Positions 42,693-52,312 of a stretch of 64,000 bases of DNA are shown piece by piece. Source of the stretch: Berkiella_A sp050252335 (GTDB lineage: Bacteria; Pseudomonadota; Gammaproteobacteria; Berkiellales; Berkiellaceae); contig JBFWLB010000007.1 of NCBI GenBank assembly GCA_050252335.1, positions 1 to 64,000 of the forward strand, given 5' to 3'. Position 1 is the stretch's first letter, and each line of letters begins with the position of its first letter. The notes under the pieces are model-generated. The model did no database searches, was not told where the DNA came from, and saw nothing but the letters and a program-made list of their open reading frames with translations. A program made the position numbers and the translations under genes.

Positions 42693-43409
42693 TTAAAAAG
42701 TAACTTTTACACGCACACCCTTATCTTCCGTATGAGAAGACATACCAATCGCTTCTGCAAGCGCAAGATAATGCGCGTCATCTTTAGGATATGAGCCATC
42801 TCTGGGTAAACCTAATAATTCCAAAGCATTGCTCTTTTCACCAGGATTATTAACTACGTGCGTAGCAAAAATACTCGGTGCTTTAGGAAAGCCAGGTAAT
42901 TGCTTAAATTTAGCAATATTAGTCTCAGAAATGCCAAGTGCTCCTGCAAGCACACTATGATGTTCCTCGGTATGTGCTTTCAAGTAAGCAAATACTTTAT
43001 TCAAAATAGTAGTTGTTACTAAAGTTTTAGGCTTAGCAACAGGCTCTTTAATTTCTTCTTCTGCTTCAAAACCGCTTTCAGCGCTGCTTGTGTCTGTATC
43101 AGACTGAGCTTTATTGGAATTCTGCTGGACATTCAGAACCATTTTAATTTTATCATCTGAATTTTCTGTTTTAGCCCTAATTTTTTGAATAGCAAAGGCA
43201 GAGCCAACAACCGTACTACCGATTAAAGTTGCTGCCATAAGTGCTGTTGTTGCAGGATTTTCTCGAACATAATCCATTAATTGCTCAGAAAAATCCTTGT
43301 GGAATAAATGCTCCCACCAGCCTTGATTCTTGAAATAATCATATACAAAATCTGGACAATAATTTTCGCAGGTATCATGAAAACCTTTCGTTTTAAAAAA
43401 ATCTAGCAT
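42693..43409 (-). CDS. MLDF-family protein 3, single TM, 238 aa
   Basis: Begins MLDFFKTKGFHDTCENYCPD, with a TM segment TTALMAATLIGSTVVGSAFAI near 54-74, then an acidic Ser-rich linker and a C-terminal helical domain (LNKVFAYLKAHTEEHHSVLA...). The N-terminal plan matches the two neighbouring MLDF genes, so the three are probably old tandem duplicates with diverged tails. No known domain or enzyme motif. Confidence 0.65.
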   Translation of the reverse strand: MLDFFKTKGFHDTCENYCPDFVYDYFKNQGWWEHLFHKDFSEQLMDYVRENPATTALMAATLIGSTVVGSAFAIQKIRAKTENSDDKIKMVLNVQQNSNKAQSDTDTSSAESGFEAEEEIKEPVAKPKTLVTTTILNKVFAYLKAHTEEHHSVLAGALGISETNIAKFKQLPGFPKAPSIFATHVVNNPGEKSNALELLGLPRDGSYPKDDAHYLALAEAIGMSSHTEDKGVRVKVTF

Positions 43410-43592
43410 ATTTGCACCTATAAAGCTCTGAATGAATTCGTGGTTTCAGAGCACTTTAATACCATTAAGCTAGTTAAACAAGTTTTCTGTTATATAAAGA
43501 GACCAGTGGTTGAAATTGACTGTTAATTGGTGGGAATTTATTATTTTGGCCGTAGATAAACCACGGCACAAATAAGAGCATTTAAAAATAGA

Positions 43593-45032
43593 TTATTCTA
43601 CACTCACTTCTATAGGCATTTTAACTTCTTCTCTACCATATTGATCATCAAAACGCTCAATATCATCTTCTCCCAAATAAGCACCAGATTGTACTTCGAT
43701 GATTTCAAGCGGAATTTTGCCAACATTTTCTAAACGATGCATAACACCTGTTGGAATATAAGTAGACTGGTTTTCTGAGAGTAAAAAGGCTTCTTCGCCA
43801 CGCGTCACTTTAGCCGTACCTTTTACAACAACCCAATGCTCAGAACGATGATGATGACGTTGCAATGATAATTTACCACCAACATTCACAGTAATATGTT
43901 TTACTTGAAAACGCTCTCCATTATCAATCGATTCAAAACATCCCCAAGGACGATGCGTACGCTGATGCTGAAATACTTCTTTGCGATTTTGCACTTTCAG
44001 TTGAGACACCACAGTTTTAATATCCTGACTATGGGCTTTATTTAAAACCAAAACCACATCAGGCGTTTCAATAACAATCAAATTCTCTACCCCAAGTGCA
44101 ACTACTAAACGCTGTTTAGACTGCAATAGGCAATTCTTCGTCTTAACAGCCAGTACATCACCTTGGCAAGCATTGCCATCAGTATCTTGTGGATATATTT
44201 CAGCCAAAGCATCCCAAGCACCCACATCTTTCCATGCACTCTCTAAGGGCACAACCACCGCATCCGTTGTTTTTTCCATAACTGCGTAATCAATAGAATC
44301 GCTTGGGCTTTTCTCAAAACTTGCGGTTTGTGGTCTGATAAAATCAATATCCGTCATTCGGTGTATAAAAGACTGCTGTGTTGCTTGATAGATTTCTGGC
44401 GCAAAATTTTGTAACTGCTCTAAATACACTTTGGCCTGGAATAAAAACATACCACTATTCCAAAGATAATTTTGGCTTTCTAAAAATTGTACAGCTTTAT
44501 CTAGATTTGGTTTTTCAATAAAGCGCTGTACAAGACAAGCATCGTCTTTATATTTCTTACCTTTTTCAATGTAGCCATAACCTGTTTCAGGTGCAGTCGG
44601 CACTACACCAAAAGTAACAAGTTTAGCTGCTTGCGCAGCACGAACACCTTGCTCAACTGTTTTCTTAAAACCTGCCACATCAGGGATAATGTGATCACCT
44701 GGTAATACAAGCAAAATGGCTTCTGGATCTTGTGTCAGCGCATAAAAAGCAGCTAAAGCAACAGCAGGCGCAGTACTTCTCATCACTGGTTCAATTAGAA
44801 TAGGTATAGGAGGAATATTCAAAGCTCGAATTTGCTCTGCAATTAAAAATCGGTGCTCTTCTCCACCCAAAACTAATGGCGCAACAGGCGCTAAGCTCAG
44901 TGCACGTTGGATTGTTTTTTGAAATAAACTTTTGTCATCCAACAAAGGTATAAATTGCTTAGGGTAACTTTCTCGAGACAGTGGCCATAATCGACTCCCT
45001 ACCCCTCCCGCTAAAATCACAGGTACTAACAT
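43593..45032 (-). CDS. manC: Mannose-1-phosphate guanylyltransferase / mannose-6-phosphate isomerase
   Basis: Bifunctional enzyme making GDP-mannose for surface polysaccharide. The nucleotidyltransferase signature GGVGSRLWPLSRESYPKQF is at residues 9-27; the C-terminal cupin (KLSLQRHHHRSEHWVVVKGTAKVT) is the phosphomannose isomerase type II domain. I start at the ATG 45030-45032, with GGAG upstream; two further ATGs upstream (45044, 45047) lack a ribosome-binding site. 479 aa, normal (AlgA/ManC/CpsB). Stand-alone gene, no glycosyltransferases in the window. Confidence 0.93.
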   Translation of the reverse strand: MLVPVILAGGVGSRLWPLSRESYPKQFIPLLDDKSLFQKTIQRALSLAPVAPLVLGGEEHRFLIAEQIRALNIPPIPILIEPVMRSTAPAVALAAFYALTQDPEAILLVLPGDHIIPDVAGFKKTVEQGVRAAQAAKLVTFGVVPTAPETGYGYIEKGKKYKDDACLVQRFIEKPNLDKAVQFLESQNYLWNSGMFLFQAKVYLEQLQNFAPEIYQATQQSFIHRMTDIDFIRPQTASFEKSPSDSIDYAVMEKTTDAVVVPLESAWKDVGAWDALAEIYPQDTDGNACQGDVLAVKTKNCLLQSKQRLVVALGVENLIVIETPDVVLVLNKAHSQDIKTVVSQLKVQNRKEVFQHQRTHRPWGCFESIDNGERFQVKHITVNVGGKLSLQRHHHRSEHWVVVKGTAKVTRGEEAFLLSENQSTYIPTGVMHRLENVGKIPLEIIEVQSGAYLGEDDIERFDDQYGREEVKMPIEVSVE

Positions 45033-45140
45033 CCTTTTCTCCATCATGATGAATTATTATTTTTTTCTCATCCTAACCTGAGCTTTATTACTAAGCAATT
45101 TTATCTCATGCTAAATTCATAAATTAAACAAACTAATTGT

Positions 45141-45202
45141 GGCTGTCCTGTTAGATCTAGGTAGATCTATGGGTGTCCTAAATATTGATTGTTGGGTGTC
45201 CT
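45141..45202. repeat. Three GG(C/G)TGTCCT direct repeats
   Basis: GGCTGTCCT (45141) and GGGTGTCCT (45171 and 45194) lie in the same direction, with AGATCT twice between the first two. Part of the 325-bp gap upstream of manC. It may be an insertion-sequence relic or a binding array; nothing else is recognised between 45033 and 45372. Confidence 0.4.
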
Positions 45203-45372
45203 GTAAATGCAAAAAAGAAAGGCATGAAAGATGACTTCCTAATTTATTACCGTTATGCTTCTAGCATCAAACGACGCTCTATTAGTCGTAGATCAGGATC
45301 AGAATAAAAAAGGATGTTCCGTTATGCGGAGTGCATAGTTACGATGCAAGTTAACTTGATTTAGGGATGATT

Positions 45373-45477
45373 ATGAGAATCAATAATCTCGGCTCGTTAA
45401 ATATAGAACACGCCCCTCAATGTGTAACACCCACAGGAAAAAGTGCAACTATCCCCCACCTTGCAGAGATCAAATAA
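45373..45477 (+). CDS. Small frame, 34 codons, before the MFS–PlsC gene
   Basis: ATG preceded by AGGGA at 6 bases; the product MRINNLGSLNIEHAPQ... ends IPHLAEIK, and its stop lies 4 bases before the next gene's ATG. It could be a coupled leader peptide or a short translated relic. No family recognised. Confidence 0.4.
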   Translation: MRINNLGSLNIEHAPQCVTPTGKSATIPHLAEIK

Positions 45478-45481
45478 CCTT

Positions 45482-47359
45482 ATGAAAACACAAAATCAAT
45501 TTCAGCTCTTTAAAGAAAGAAGATTTCTGCCTTATTTTTTCGTGCAATTTTTTGGGGCATTAAATGATAATATTTTTAAAAACGCCCTATTAACATTGAT
45601 AGCTTTTGGGGCATTCAACCAAACAACACGAGAACTGCTAACTAATTTAGGCGCTTTACTCTTCATCTTACCATTTTTTTTATTTTCTGCTTTGGCGGGA
45701 CAATTAGCGGATAAATATAAAAAAGCTCGCATAATACGCTATATTAAGTTTGTAGAAATTCTTATCATGGGCTGCGCTACCATTGCATTTTGGCATCATC
45801 AACTCGCCTTGCTGTTTGTGATTTTATTTTTTATGGGTTCACATTCAGCATTTTTTGCCCCCGTAAAATATAGTATTTTACCGCAATACTTAGAAAAAGA
45901 TGAACTAGTCGGCGGTAATGGACTGGTTGAAATGGGAACCTTCGTTGCTATCTTATTAGGAACTATCTTAGGGATTTTGTTGATCCGAATACATACAAGC
46001 ACAATATTCATCAGCGCTGCTGTCATGCTTACTGCTATTTTAGGGTTTACAGCTTCATTAGGGATCCCGAATCAGAAAACAATTTCCAACCCAGATTTGA
46101 AGATTAATTGGGAGCCTTTCTCCCAAACCTGGCATGTCTTAAAAAGAGCCGCATCACAACGAACAGTATTTTTAACTATCTTAGGTATTTCTTGGTTTTG
46201 GTTTTTTGGCTCGGTCATTATCACTCAATTATACAACTATAACCAAGATATTTTGCATGGCAATGAAACCGTCATGATCTTAATGATCTCTATTCTATCG
46301 ATTGGTATTGGGCTTGGCTCTCTCTCTTGTGAAAAATTATCAAGACACAAAGTTGAAATCGGTTTAGTGCCCTTTGGCTCTATTGGACTCACACTCATTA
46401 CCATTGATTTTAGCTTTGCTCATGGTCTATATCCCGAGCAAGTCATTAATGTCAGTACTTTTTTATCTCATTGGGAAGGCTGGCACATATTACTTGATTT
46501 GTTTTTCTTCGGTATTTTTGGTGGATTATACAGCGTACCCCTCTATGTATTACTCCAATCTCGCACAGAAGAGAAAGAACGCTCACAGATGATTGCTGCA
46601 AACAGCGTATTAAATGCTCTCTTCATGGTAGTAGCGAGCTTATTTTCTATTGCGCTTCTCACACTTGGATTGTCAATTCCACAACTATTTCTAGTGGTCG
46701 GTTTTTGTAACCTAGCGGTCACAATGTATTTATACAAACTACTACCTGAATTTTTAATGCGCTTTATTGCTTGGCTACTCATCAATTGCATTTATAGAGT
46801 AAAAATCTCAGGGATTGAACACATTCCTGAAGAAGGCCCTGCCATCATTACTTGTAATCATGTCAGTCTCGTTGATCCGATTGTTGTGATGGCTTGCTGT
46901 CACCGCCCTATCCGATTTGTAATGGATCACCAAATATTTAAAATTCCTGTTTTGAAATTTGTCTTTCAAACAGCAGGTTGTATCCCTGTCGCTTCCGAAA
47001 AAGAAAATCCAGAAATAAAAGAACGTGCTTTTGTGCTTGTGAAAGAAGCATTAGACAAAGGTGAACTAATAGGACTCTTCCCAGAAGGAAGCCTAACCAG
47101 TAATGGTAATATTCAACAATTTAGAAAAGGCTTAGAGCGTATCTTAAATAACAATCCTGTACCTGTGGTACCCATGGCTGTACAAGGATTGTGGGGTAGC
47201 TTTTTCAGCAGACGCTATGGAAAAGCAATGCTGCATTGGCCAAGACAATTTTTATTTTCTAAAATCGGACTGCAGATAACAAAGCCCATTCCACCAGAAC
47301 AATTCAATCTTGAAGAGCTAAAGAATATTACACAAACTTTAAGGGGTGATTGGGAGTGA
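45482..47359 (+). CDS. MFS transporter–PlsC acyltransferase fusion
   Basis: 625 aa. An N-terminal LplT-like major-facilitator domain (about 1-410, FFGALNDNIFKNALLTL at the start) is fused to a PlsC/AGPAT domain with NHVSLVD at 459-465 and FPEGSLTSNG at 533-542. In E. coli LplT imports lysophospholipid and Aas (PlsC plus acyl-ACP synthetase) reacylates it; here no synthetase domain is attached, so acyl donors would be acyl-ACP or acyl-CoA from elsewhere. Role in inner-membrane lysophospholipid recycling is likely. Start at ATG 45482. Confidence 0.88.
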   Translation: MKTQNQFQLFKERRFLPYFFVQFFGALNDNIFKNALLTLIAFGAFNQTTRELLTNLGALLFILPFFLFSALAGQLADKYKKARIIRYIKFVEILIMGCATIAFWHHQLALLFVILFFMGSHSAFFAPVKYSILPQYLEKDELVGGNGLVEMGTFVAILLGTILGILLIRIHTSTIFISAAVMLTAILGFTASLGIPNQKTISNPDLKINWEPFSQTWHVLKRAASQRTVFLTILGISWFWFFGSVIITQLYNYNQDILHGNETVMILMISILSIGIGLGSLSCEKLSRHKVEIGLVPFGSIGLTLITIDFSFAHGLYPEQVINVSTFLSHWEGWHILLDLFFFGIFGGLYSVPLYVLLQSRTEEKERSQMIAANSVLNALFMVVASLFSIALLTLGLSIPQLFLVVGFCNLAVTMYLYKLLPEFLMRFIAWLLINCIYRVKISGIEHIPEEGPAIITCNHVSLVDPIVVMACCHRPIRFVMDHQIFKIPVLKFVFQTAGCIPVASEKENPEIKERAFVLVKEALDKGELIGLFPEGSLTSNGNIQQFRKGLERILNNNPVPVVPMAVQGLWGSFFSRRYGKAMLHWPRQFLFSKIGLQITKPIPPEQFNLEELKNITQTLRGDWE

Positions 47360-47401
47360 TTTTATTTTATCTAAAAAACTCTAATGCTAATCAATTAAGA
47401 A

Positions 47402-47565
47402 ATGAACGAAGTGAATAATGCTCTTCCCTTGGAATCAAGGGAAGAAGCTCACTTTAAGTGAGCAGATGGATTTTTTAGAATTTATTTTAAAAATCCTTCT
47501 TTGCACCTAAAGGTGCCTCTTTCTTTGATAACAAAGAAAGAAAATTAATTCGCTTCGCTCATTCG
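47402..47565. repeat. Dispersed intergenic repeat, family C, copy 1
   Basis: Begins ATGAACGAAGTGAATAAT and ends ATTCGCTTCGCTCAT, which are inverted repeats of each other. Inside, AAAATCCTTCTTTGCACCTA and CTTTGATAACAAAGAAAGAA match 16113-16219 in reverse. It fills the gap between the MFS–PlsC gene and yciA (47360-47677); nothing else is seen there. Confidence 0.8.
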
Positions 47566-47677
47566 TAATTCTATATAAATGCTAATTTGCTCTTAACTGA
47601 TTGGCATTACAGTACACACTCAGTTTTTATTTAAAATCCCTCCCAAAAGGGATGCTCCACAATAAAAAGTAATGTAA

Positions 47678-48088
47678 TTAACACTGCCATACGATGGGCG
47701 TAGGCTTACCCTCATCATCAATCGCCACAAAGGTAAACAAACCTTCCGTCACTTTATGCTTGGTATTGTCCAATAAACGCTCTACCCATACTTCTACCTC
47801 TATGGTGACGGAAGTATTACCACGCTTAGCAATGCTCGCATAACAACACACTACGTCTCCCACATAGACTGGCTCCAGAAATACCATTCTATCGATGGCA
47901 ACGGTCGTCATACGATTACGGGAACATTTATGCGCTAAAACAGCGCCACCCAAATCCATTTGCGAAACTAACCAACCACCAAAAATATCTCGATAGCGAT
48001 TGGTATTTTTCGGCATAGCAATATTTTTGATAACTAATTCACCTGTAGGTTCAGTTGCTTCTTGAGTTGAAGTTGGCGTTACACTCAT
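47678..48088 (-). CDS. yciA: Acyl-CoA thioesterase, YciA type
   Basis: Hot-dog-fold thioesterase hydrolysing acyl-CoAs. The family block NRYRDIFGGWLVSQMDLGGAVLAHK, with the catalytic Asp in the helix, and VAIDRMVFLEPVYVGDVV are clear. 136 aa, normal. It is preceded by the DUF4286 gene on the same strand with a 3-base gap, so the two are co-transcribed. Confidence 0.9.
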   Translation of the reverse strand: MSVTPTSTQEATEPTGELVIKNIAMPKNTNRYRDIFGGWLVSQMDLGGAVLAHKCSRNRMTTVAIDRMVFLEPVYVGDVVCCYASIAKRGNTSVTIEVEVWVERLLDNTKHKVTEGLFTFVAIDDEGKPTPIVWQC

Positions 48089-48091
48089 GCA

Positions 48092-48442
48092 TCAATCCTT
48101 AAAACTATTTAATGGGTTTAAAACGCGGCGTGTTGCAGAAAATTGTTTAGGAAATTTTGCAATGCCATCTGCTCTCATTGATTGAGCATAGTGTTCGAGA
48201 TAATACTTCAATGCTATCTTGTCATGCATTTCATAATGCACCACAACCTGCCTTGTTTGTTCTAACATAATGTCGCTCTTTTCTTCGGCTAACAATCCTT
48301 CAACTTCTTGAAGATCATAAACCACAGCTCGAATAAAGCCTTCTAATTTAAGCATCTCACCAATATGCTCATACAACCAACTCATAAATTCATGTTGGAT
48401 TGCGGGTTCTATTCTTAAGTTTACTTCATATATAATGGACAT
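48092..48442 (-). CDS. DUF4286 protein
   Basis: 116 aa from the ATG at 48440-48442: IIYEVNLRIEPAIQHEFMSWLYEHI is typical of the DUF4286 family, with FPKQFSATRRVL at the end. These small proteins resemble ferredoxin-fold dimers; function unknown. An ATG 15 bases upstream (48457) is a possible alternative start. First gene of the pair with yciA, divergent from ftsI. Confidence 0.82.
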   Translation of the reverse strand: MSIIYEVNLRIEPAIQHEFMSWLYEHIGEMLKLEGFIRAVVYDLQEVEGLLAEEKSDIMLEQTRQVVVHYEMHDKIALKYYLEHYAQSMRADGIAKFPKQFSATRRVLNPLNSFKD

Positions 48443-48476
48443 GTTTTTTAACCCCATTTCTTGAAATCAAATCACC

Positions 48477-50297
48477 GTGCGAAATACAACGACTGATAAT
48501 AATCATCGGTATCAAACTCGTGGCTTTCAATCCACTGAGCAAGAGATACCCTCTACATCAATCCGAAGACGTTTGATTAAATTCGGCTTTATTGTATTTC
48601 TGCTTATTTTAATCGTCAGGCTTTTTACATTACACATTACTCAGAATGATTTCTTGCGTAAACAAGGTAATGCAAGAACTTTACGCACCATACAGATCCC
48701 ATCGTATAGGGGATTGATTACTGATAGACGAGGCGTTCCCTTAGCCGTTAGCACTCCCGTAGACGCTATTTGGATGAATCCTAAACTATTTAACCCAAGT
48801 GATGAGCAACTACAAAAACTATCTAGTTTACTAAGCATAGATGCTAGAGAGATATTATCTAAACAAACTCAATATGCCACGAAATCCTTTGTTTATCTAA
48901 AACGTGGACTCCCTCCCAACATTGCTAGTCAAGTGGCTGAACTGCGTATTACAGGCTTGGGGAAAAATAGAGAATTTAAACGCTTCTATCCTTCAGGAAA
49001 ACAAGTTGCACAATTAGTTGGTTTTACAGATATAGATGATGTAGGGCAAGCAGGATTAGAACTCAGCTTTGAGAATCATCTTAAACCTAAAATAGGTAAA
49101 AAACGTGTCTTAGAAGACAGAATGGGCAATTGGATCCAAGATATCGATCAATTTGAAGCGCCCAAATCAGGACAAAACATCGCACTGAGTATCGATCTGC
49201 GAATACAAAGCATTGCGCTGCGCGAACTCGAAGCAGCCGTTGAAAAATTTGGCGCTAAATCAGCAACACTGGCCATGATAGATATTGAATCCGGTGAAGT
49301 CTTAGCAATGGTCACCGCACCTTCTTACAATCCCAACAATCCTAAAGAACGTGTGGGTGATGCAGTACGTAACAAAGCACTGACCGATCAATTAGAACCC
49401 GGCTCTACCGTAAAACCTATTTCTGTCTTAAGTGCCTTAGCATCTGAGCAATTTGATCCCAACACTATTATTGATACCTATCCAGGCACCATGCGTGTTG
49501 GTGATCACGTTGTCCGAGATTTACGCAACTATGGAAAATTATCAATTAAAGAAATTTTAGAACGTTCTTCAAACGTGGGGGTCAGCAAAATTACACTGAG
49601 CCTTCCCTCTAAACAATTAATCAATACTTTCGACAAATTAGGCCTAGGTACTGGGACACTCACTGCTTTTCCAGGTGAACAAGGCGGGAAACTCCCCCCT
49701 CCTCCTCATCCTAAAAATCCTTTTGGACATGCAACCTTAGCATTTGGATATGGATTAGCCGTCACCCCCATACAGCTTGCGCAAGCATATGCAGTGATTG
49801 GTGCCAAAGGCATTAAACGACCTGTAAGCCTAGTCAAGCAGGAAGGAAAGCCTCAAGAAGAACGTGTGCTACCACAGGCCATTTGTGAAGCAATGTTAGA
49901 AATGTTGGTTTCAGTTGGCCACAGAGCAGAAGTATCAGGATATCTCACAGCAGGTAAAACCGGCACCATTCGTGTTGTAGGTCCACAAGGATACGATCCT
50001 AATCGACATATTGGATTGTTTGCAGGCGTTTCTCCTGTTAAAAATCCTAAACTTGCAACCGTTGTGATCGTTGAAGAGCCAGATGAAAAGCATTATTACG
50101 GTGGTTTAACCGCAGCACCTGTTTATAAAAATGTGGTAAGCCAAGCATTGATTCTTCTCAATATACCACCAGAATTCGATAAAGCACCCATTATGGCTAA
50201 AAATGAAACTGCCCCTGTAATGCCGGTTGAAAATAAAGTTGTTGCTAAATCACAGCACAAAAACAGAAGAAATGAAGGCGCGGGTAATCGGGCTTAG
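48477..50297 (+). CDS. ftsI: Penicillin-binding protein, FtsI/PBP3 type
   Basis: Septal peptidoglycan transpeptidase. One N-terminal TM segment (LIKFGFIVFLLILIVRLFTL, about 33-52), the PBP dimer domain, then the transpeptidase with S310xxK313 (GSTVKP), S364SN366 and K494TGT, all intact. 606 aa including a basic C-terminal tail. The start is GTG with no good ribosome-binding site visible; no nearby in-frame ATG. It lies outside a division cluster (no murE/mraY nearby), so it may be a second FtsI-like paralogue, as some Legionellales have. Confidence 0.88.
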   Translation: MRNTTTDNNHRYQTRGFQSTEQEIPSTSIRRRLIKFGFIVFLLILIVRLFTLHITQNDFLRKQGNARTLRTIQIPSYRGLITDRRGVPLAVSTPVDAIWMNPKLFNPSDEQLQKLSSLLSIDAREILSKQTQYATKSFVYLKRGLPPNIASQVAELRITGLGKNREFKRFYPSGKQVAQLVGFTDIDDVGQAGLELSFENHLKPKIGKKRVLEDRMGNWIQDIDQFEAPKSGQNIALSIDLRIQSIALRELEAAVEKFGAKSATLAMIDIESGEVLAMVTAPSYNPNNPKERVGDAVRNKALTDQLEPGSTVKPISVLSALASEQFDPNTIIDTYPGTMRVGDHVVRDLRNYGKLSIKEILERSSNVGVSKITLSLPSKQLINTFDKLGLGTGTLTAFPGEQGGKLPPPPHPKNPFGHATLAFGYGLAVTPIQLAQAYAVIGAKGIKRPVSLVKQEGKPQEERVLPQAICEAMLEMLVSVGHRAEVSGYLTAGKTGTIRVVGPQGYDPNRHIGLFAGVSPVKNPKLATVVIVEEPDEKHYYGGLTAAPVYKNVVSQALILLNIPPEFDKAPIMAKNETAPVMPVENKVVAKSQHKNRRNEGAGNRA

Positions 50298-50315
50298 GTT
50301 TTTAAAAGAATTTCC

Positions 50316-50492
50316 GATTCGCGAAGCGAATAAGAAATCCCACTTTTTGAAGGGGGACGCGCACTGACAAGTGCGCAAGGGGGATTGATGCTGAGGATTT
50401 AAGGTCAAACAGCTAAATCCCTCTGCTTGGCGCAGCTACGCTGCTACCAAGCTTCTCCCTTTACAAAGTGAGAACATGTTCGCTTTACGAAC
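50316..50492. repeat. Dispersed intergenic repeat, family B, copy 3
   Basis: Begins GATTCGCGAAGCGAAT and ends GTTCGCTTTACGAAC. It contains AAATCCCACTTTTTGAAGGG, GCGCAAGGGGGATTGATG and CTTCTCCCTTTACAAAGTGAG, related to the copies at 9097 and 41777 but with a longer middle. It sits after ftsI, before convergent upp; no gene in the gap. Confidence 0.8.
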
Positions 50493-50595
50493 GAAGGAAG
50501 AACAAGACAGTTCCTCGCTCATTGTCAACTTGTGTAGAGAAGACTACTTTACACTGTTAATAAATACTTAAAGATTTTATCAAGCGAGAAAAGTA

Positions 50596-51249
50596 CTAAA
50601 CAGTACCAAACATACGGTCGCCTGCATCTCCCAACCCTGGTCTGATAAATCCATGCTCATCCAAACCTTGGTCTAAACAAGCAGAGAAAACGGGCACATC
50701 AGGATGCTGTTTGAAGAAGGCTCTTAATCCTTCAGGTGCGGCTAACAAACAAACCACCGTAATATCTTTTACTTGATTCTCTTTTAAAGTATCAACAGCA
50801 CGTATTGCAGATCCACCTGTTGCTAACATCGGATCACAGACATAAAAAGGTCTTTGATGACTCGTTTCTGGCACTTTAAAATAATAGCCTTCTGGTTGCA
50901 GCGTTTTCTCATTGCGGAATAAACCAATATGCCCCACTTTAGCAGAAGGCAAAAGAGACAACATTGCTTCCACCATACCAATGCCCGCTCTTAAGATTGG
51001 CAAAATAACGGGTGCAGGACCTGATAAGACAGGTGATTGCATCATTTCCATTGGCGTCTGGATGTTTTCTAATGTGAGTTGTAAATTTTGTGTTGCTTCA
51101 TAAGCAATTAACAATGTCAGCTCATGCACCAATTCACGAAATAATTTGTATTCTGTATCCCTGTTTCTCAGCAAAGATAATTTACTAGAAACCAATGGAT
51201 GCTTTACTTGAAAAAAATGTGGAAATTCATGATTCTGAATAAGTGCCAT
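50596..51249 (-). CDS. upp: Uracil phosphoribosyltransferase
   Basis: Salvages uracil to UMP with PRPP. The sequence shows the family's HPLVSSKLSLLRNRDT start, ILRAGIGMVEAML, the PRPP-binding region CDPMLATGGSAIRAV and the C-terminal GLGDAGDRMFGT. 217 aa, normal. It is followed upstream on the same strand by a small gene and the DUF445 gene, which may be co-transcribed with it. Confidence 0.96.
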   Translation of the reverse strand: MALIQNHEFPHFFQVKHPLVSSKLSLLRNRDTEYKLFRELVHELTLLIAYEATQNLQLTLENIQTPMEMMQSPVLSGPAPVILPILRAGIGMVEAMLSLLPSAKVGHIGLFRNEKTLQPEGYYFKVPETSHQRPFYVCDPMLATGGSAIRAVDTLKENQVKDITVVCLLAAPEGLRAFFKQHPDVPVFSACLDQGLDEHGFIRPGLGDAGDRMFGTV

Positions 51250-51261
51250 TTTCCCCTCTCT

Positions 51262-51468
51262 TTAATGATAAATTCGTTTGTCTTCCAGCAATAAAGAAGC
51301 AGCTATAGAGGCTTTATACAAGATAAAAGGATCAGAATGATTTAAACCATCTTGAATGTCTTCAATATAAGGATGTCTACGACCAATTTTTTCCCAATAT
51401 TGAGATAAAAAGCTTAAAGTTTCTCTGAGAAATACTATGTATTCATTAAAAGACTGTTCAGTTCTCAT
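51262..51468 (-). CDS. Hypothetical protein, 68 aa
   Basis: Starts at ATG 51466-51468, two bases after the DUF445 stop; a longer frame overlapping DUF445 is rejected. The product MRTEQSFNEYIVFLRETLSF... is helical and has no recognised family. Its tight position between DUF445 and upp (12-base gap) suggests co-transcription. Confidence 0.55.
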   Translation of the reverse strand: MRTEQSFNEYIVFLRETLSFLSQYWEKIGRRHPYIEDIQDGLNHSDPFILYKASIAASLLLEDKRIYH

Positions 51469-51470
51469 CT

Positions 51471-52193
51471 TTATATAAAACTCTTCATAAAGCCAATCAA
51501 TCCACCAAATACACCACCCCAAACAACCAACCACCCCAAATGCTCTCTGATCATTCTTTGAATGATTTGCTTGATATGCTGAGGTGTTAATTCTTTTAAG
51601 CGGTCGTCTATCATAGACTCTACTGTATCTCGGAATGCTAAACGCGTGCCCTCATTCATCTGCGTATTTGATGACTGAAAATCTTCAATGAGCTTCTCTA
51701 ATGCAATTTTAATTTTTTCTTGAAGTGGTGCTTTCAATTTATCAAGGGCATTTGCGCCGCCAAACATACTCAACATAGCGCCAATAGAAGAATTCTGTAT
51801 TTCTTGCATTAAAGACTGATAGATTTTTTCATAATCGATTTGTTCTTTAAAATGTGTAACCGTTGTTTGAGAAAGCGCAGCCAAAGGATTTGCTGTAATA
51901 TGTGGCGCATCAAAAAACTCGCCCATCATAAGTTGCTTTATACCAGCTTTAAATTGATTAAATTGAGTCGGAATAACGCCCGAACCATATAACCCAGGTA
52001 TCTTTTCAAATAACATGTAAATTGCAAGCCAATTGGTCAAAGCACCGGAAAAGGCAAAATAACCTATATTACTTAAACATGCGGCAGATGCCTGGTTACT
52101 GATGACAAAACTAGCAGCAATACACAGCAAGGCCACAGCATTGGTGGCAAAGCTTTTATTAAAGAAAATAGCTGTAGGAGATACTGCTTGCAT
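51471..52193 (-). CDS. DUF445 membrane protein
   Basis: 240 aa. Two hydrophobic segments near the N-terminus (about 13-30 and 38-60) and one at the end (about 220-237). The block TNWLAIYMLFEKIPGLYGSG and VIPTQFNQFKAGIKQLM are hallmarks of DUF445, a conserved inner-membrane family of unknown function. First gene of the presumed DUF445–small gene–upp unit. Confidence 0.85.
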   Translation of the reverse strand: MQAVSPTAIFFNKSFATNAVALLCIAASFVISNQASAACLSNIGYFAFSGALTNWLAIYMLFEKIPGLYGSGVIPTQFNQFKAGIKQLMMGEFFDAPHITANPLAALSQTTVTHFKEQIDYEKIYQSLMQEIQNSSIGAMLSMFGGANALDKLKAPLQEKIKIALEKLIEDFQSSNTQMNEGTRLAFRDTVESMIDDRLKELTPQHIKQIIQRMIREHLGWLVVWGGVFGGLIGFMKSFI

Positions 52194-52312
52194 TTATACA
52201 CTAATTACTGCTCATTTAAGTAGTCAGGAGTGTACCACAAGCATCAATGCAATTGAATCCAAACCAAGACAGGGTGATTGAAATGACTGACAAGGCAGCA
52301 ATATTTTGCTGT

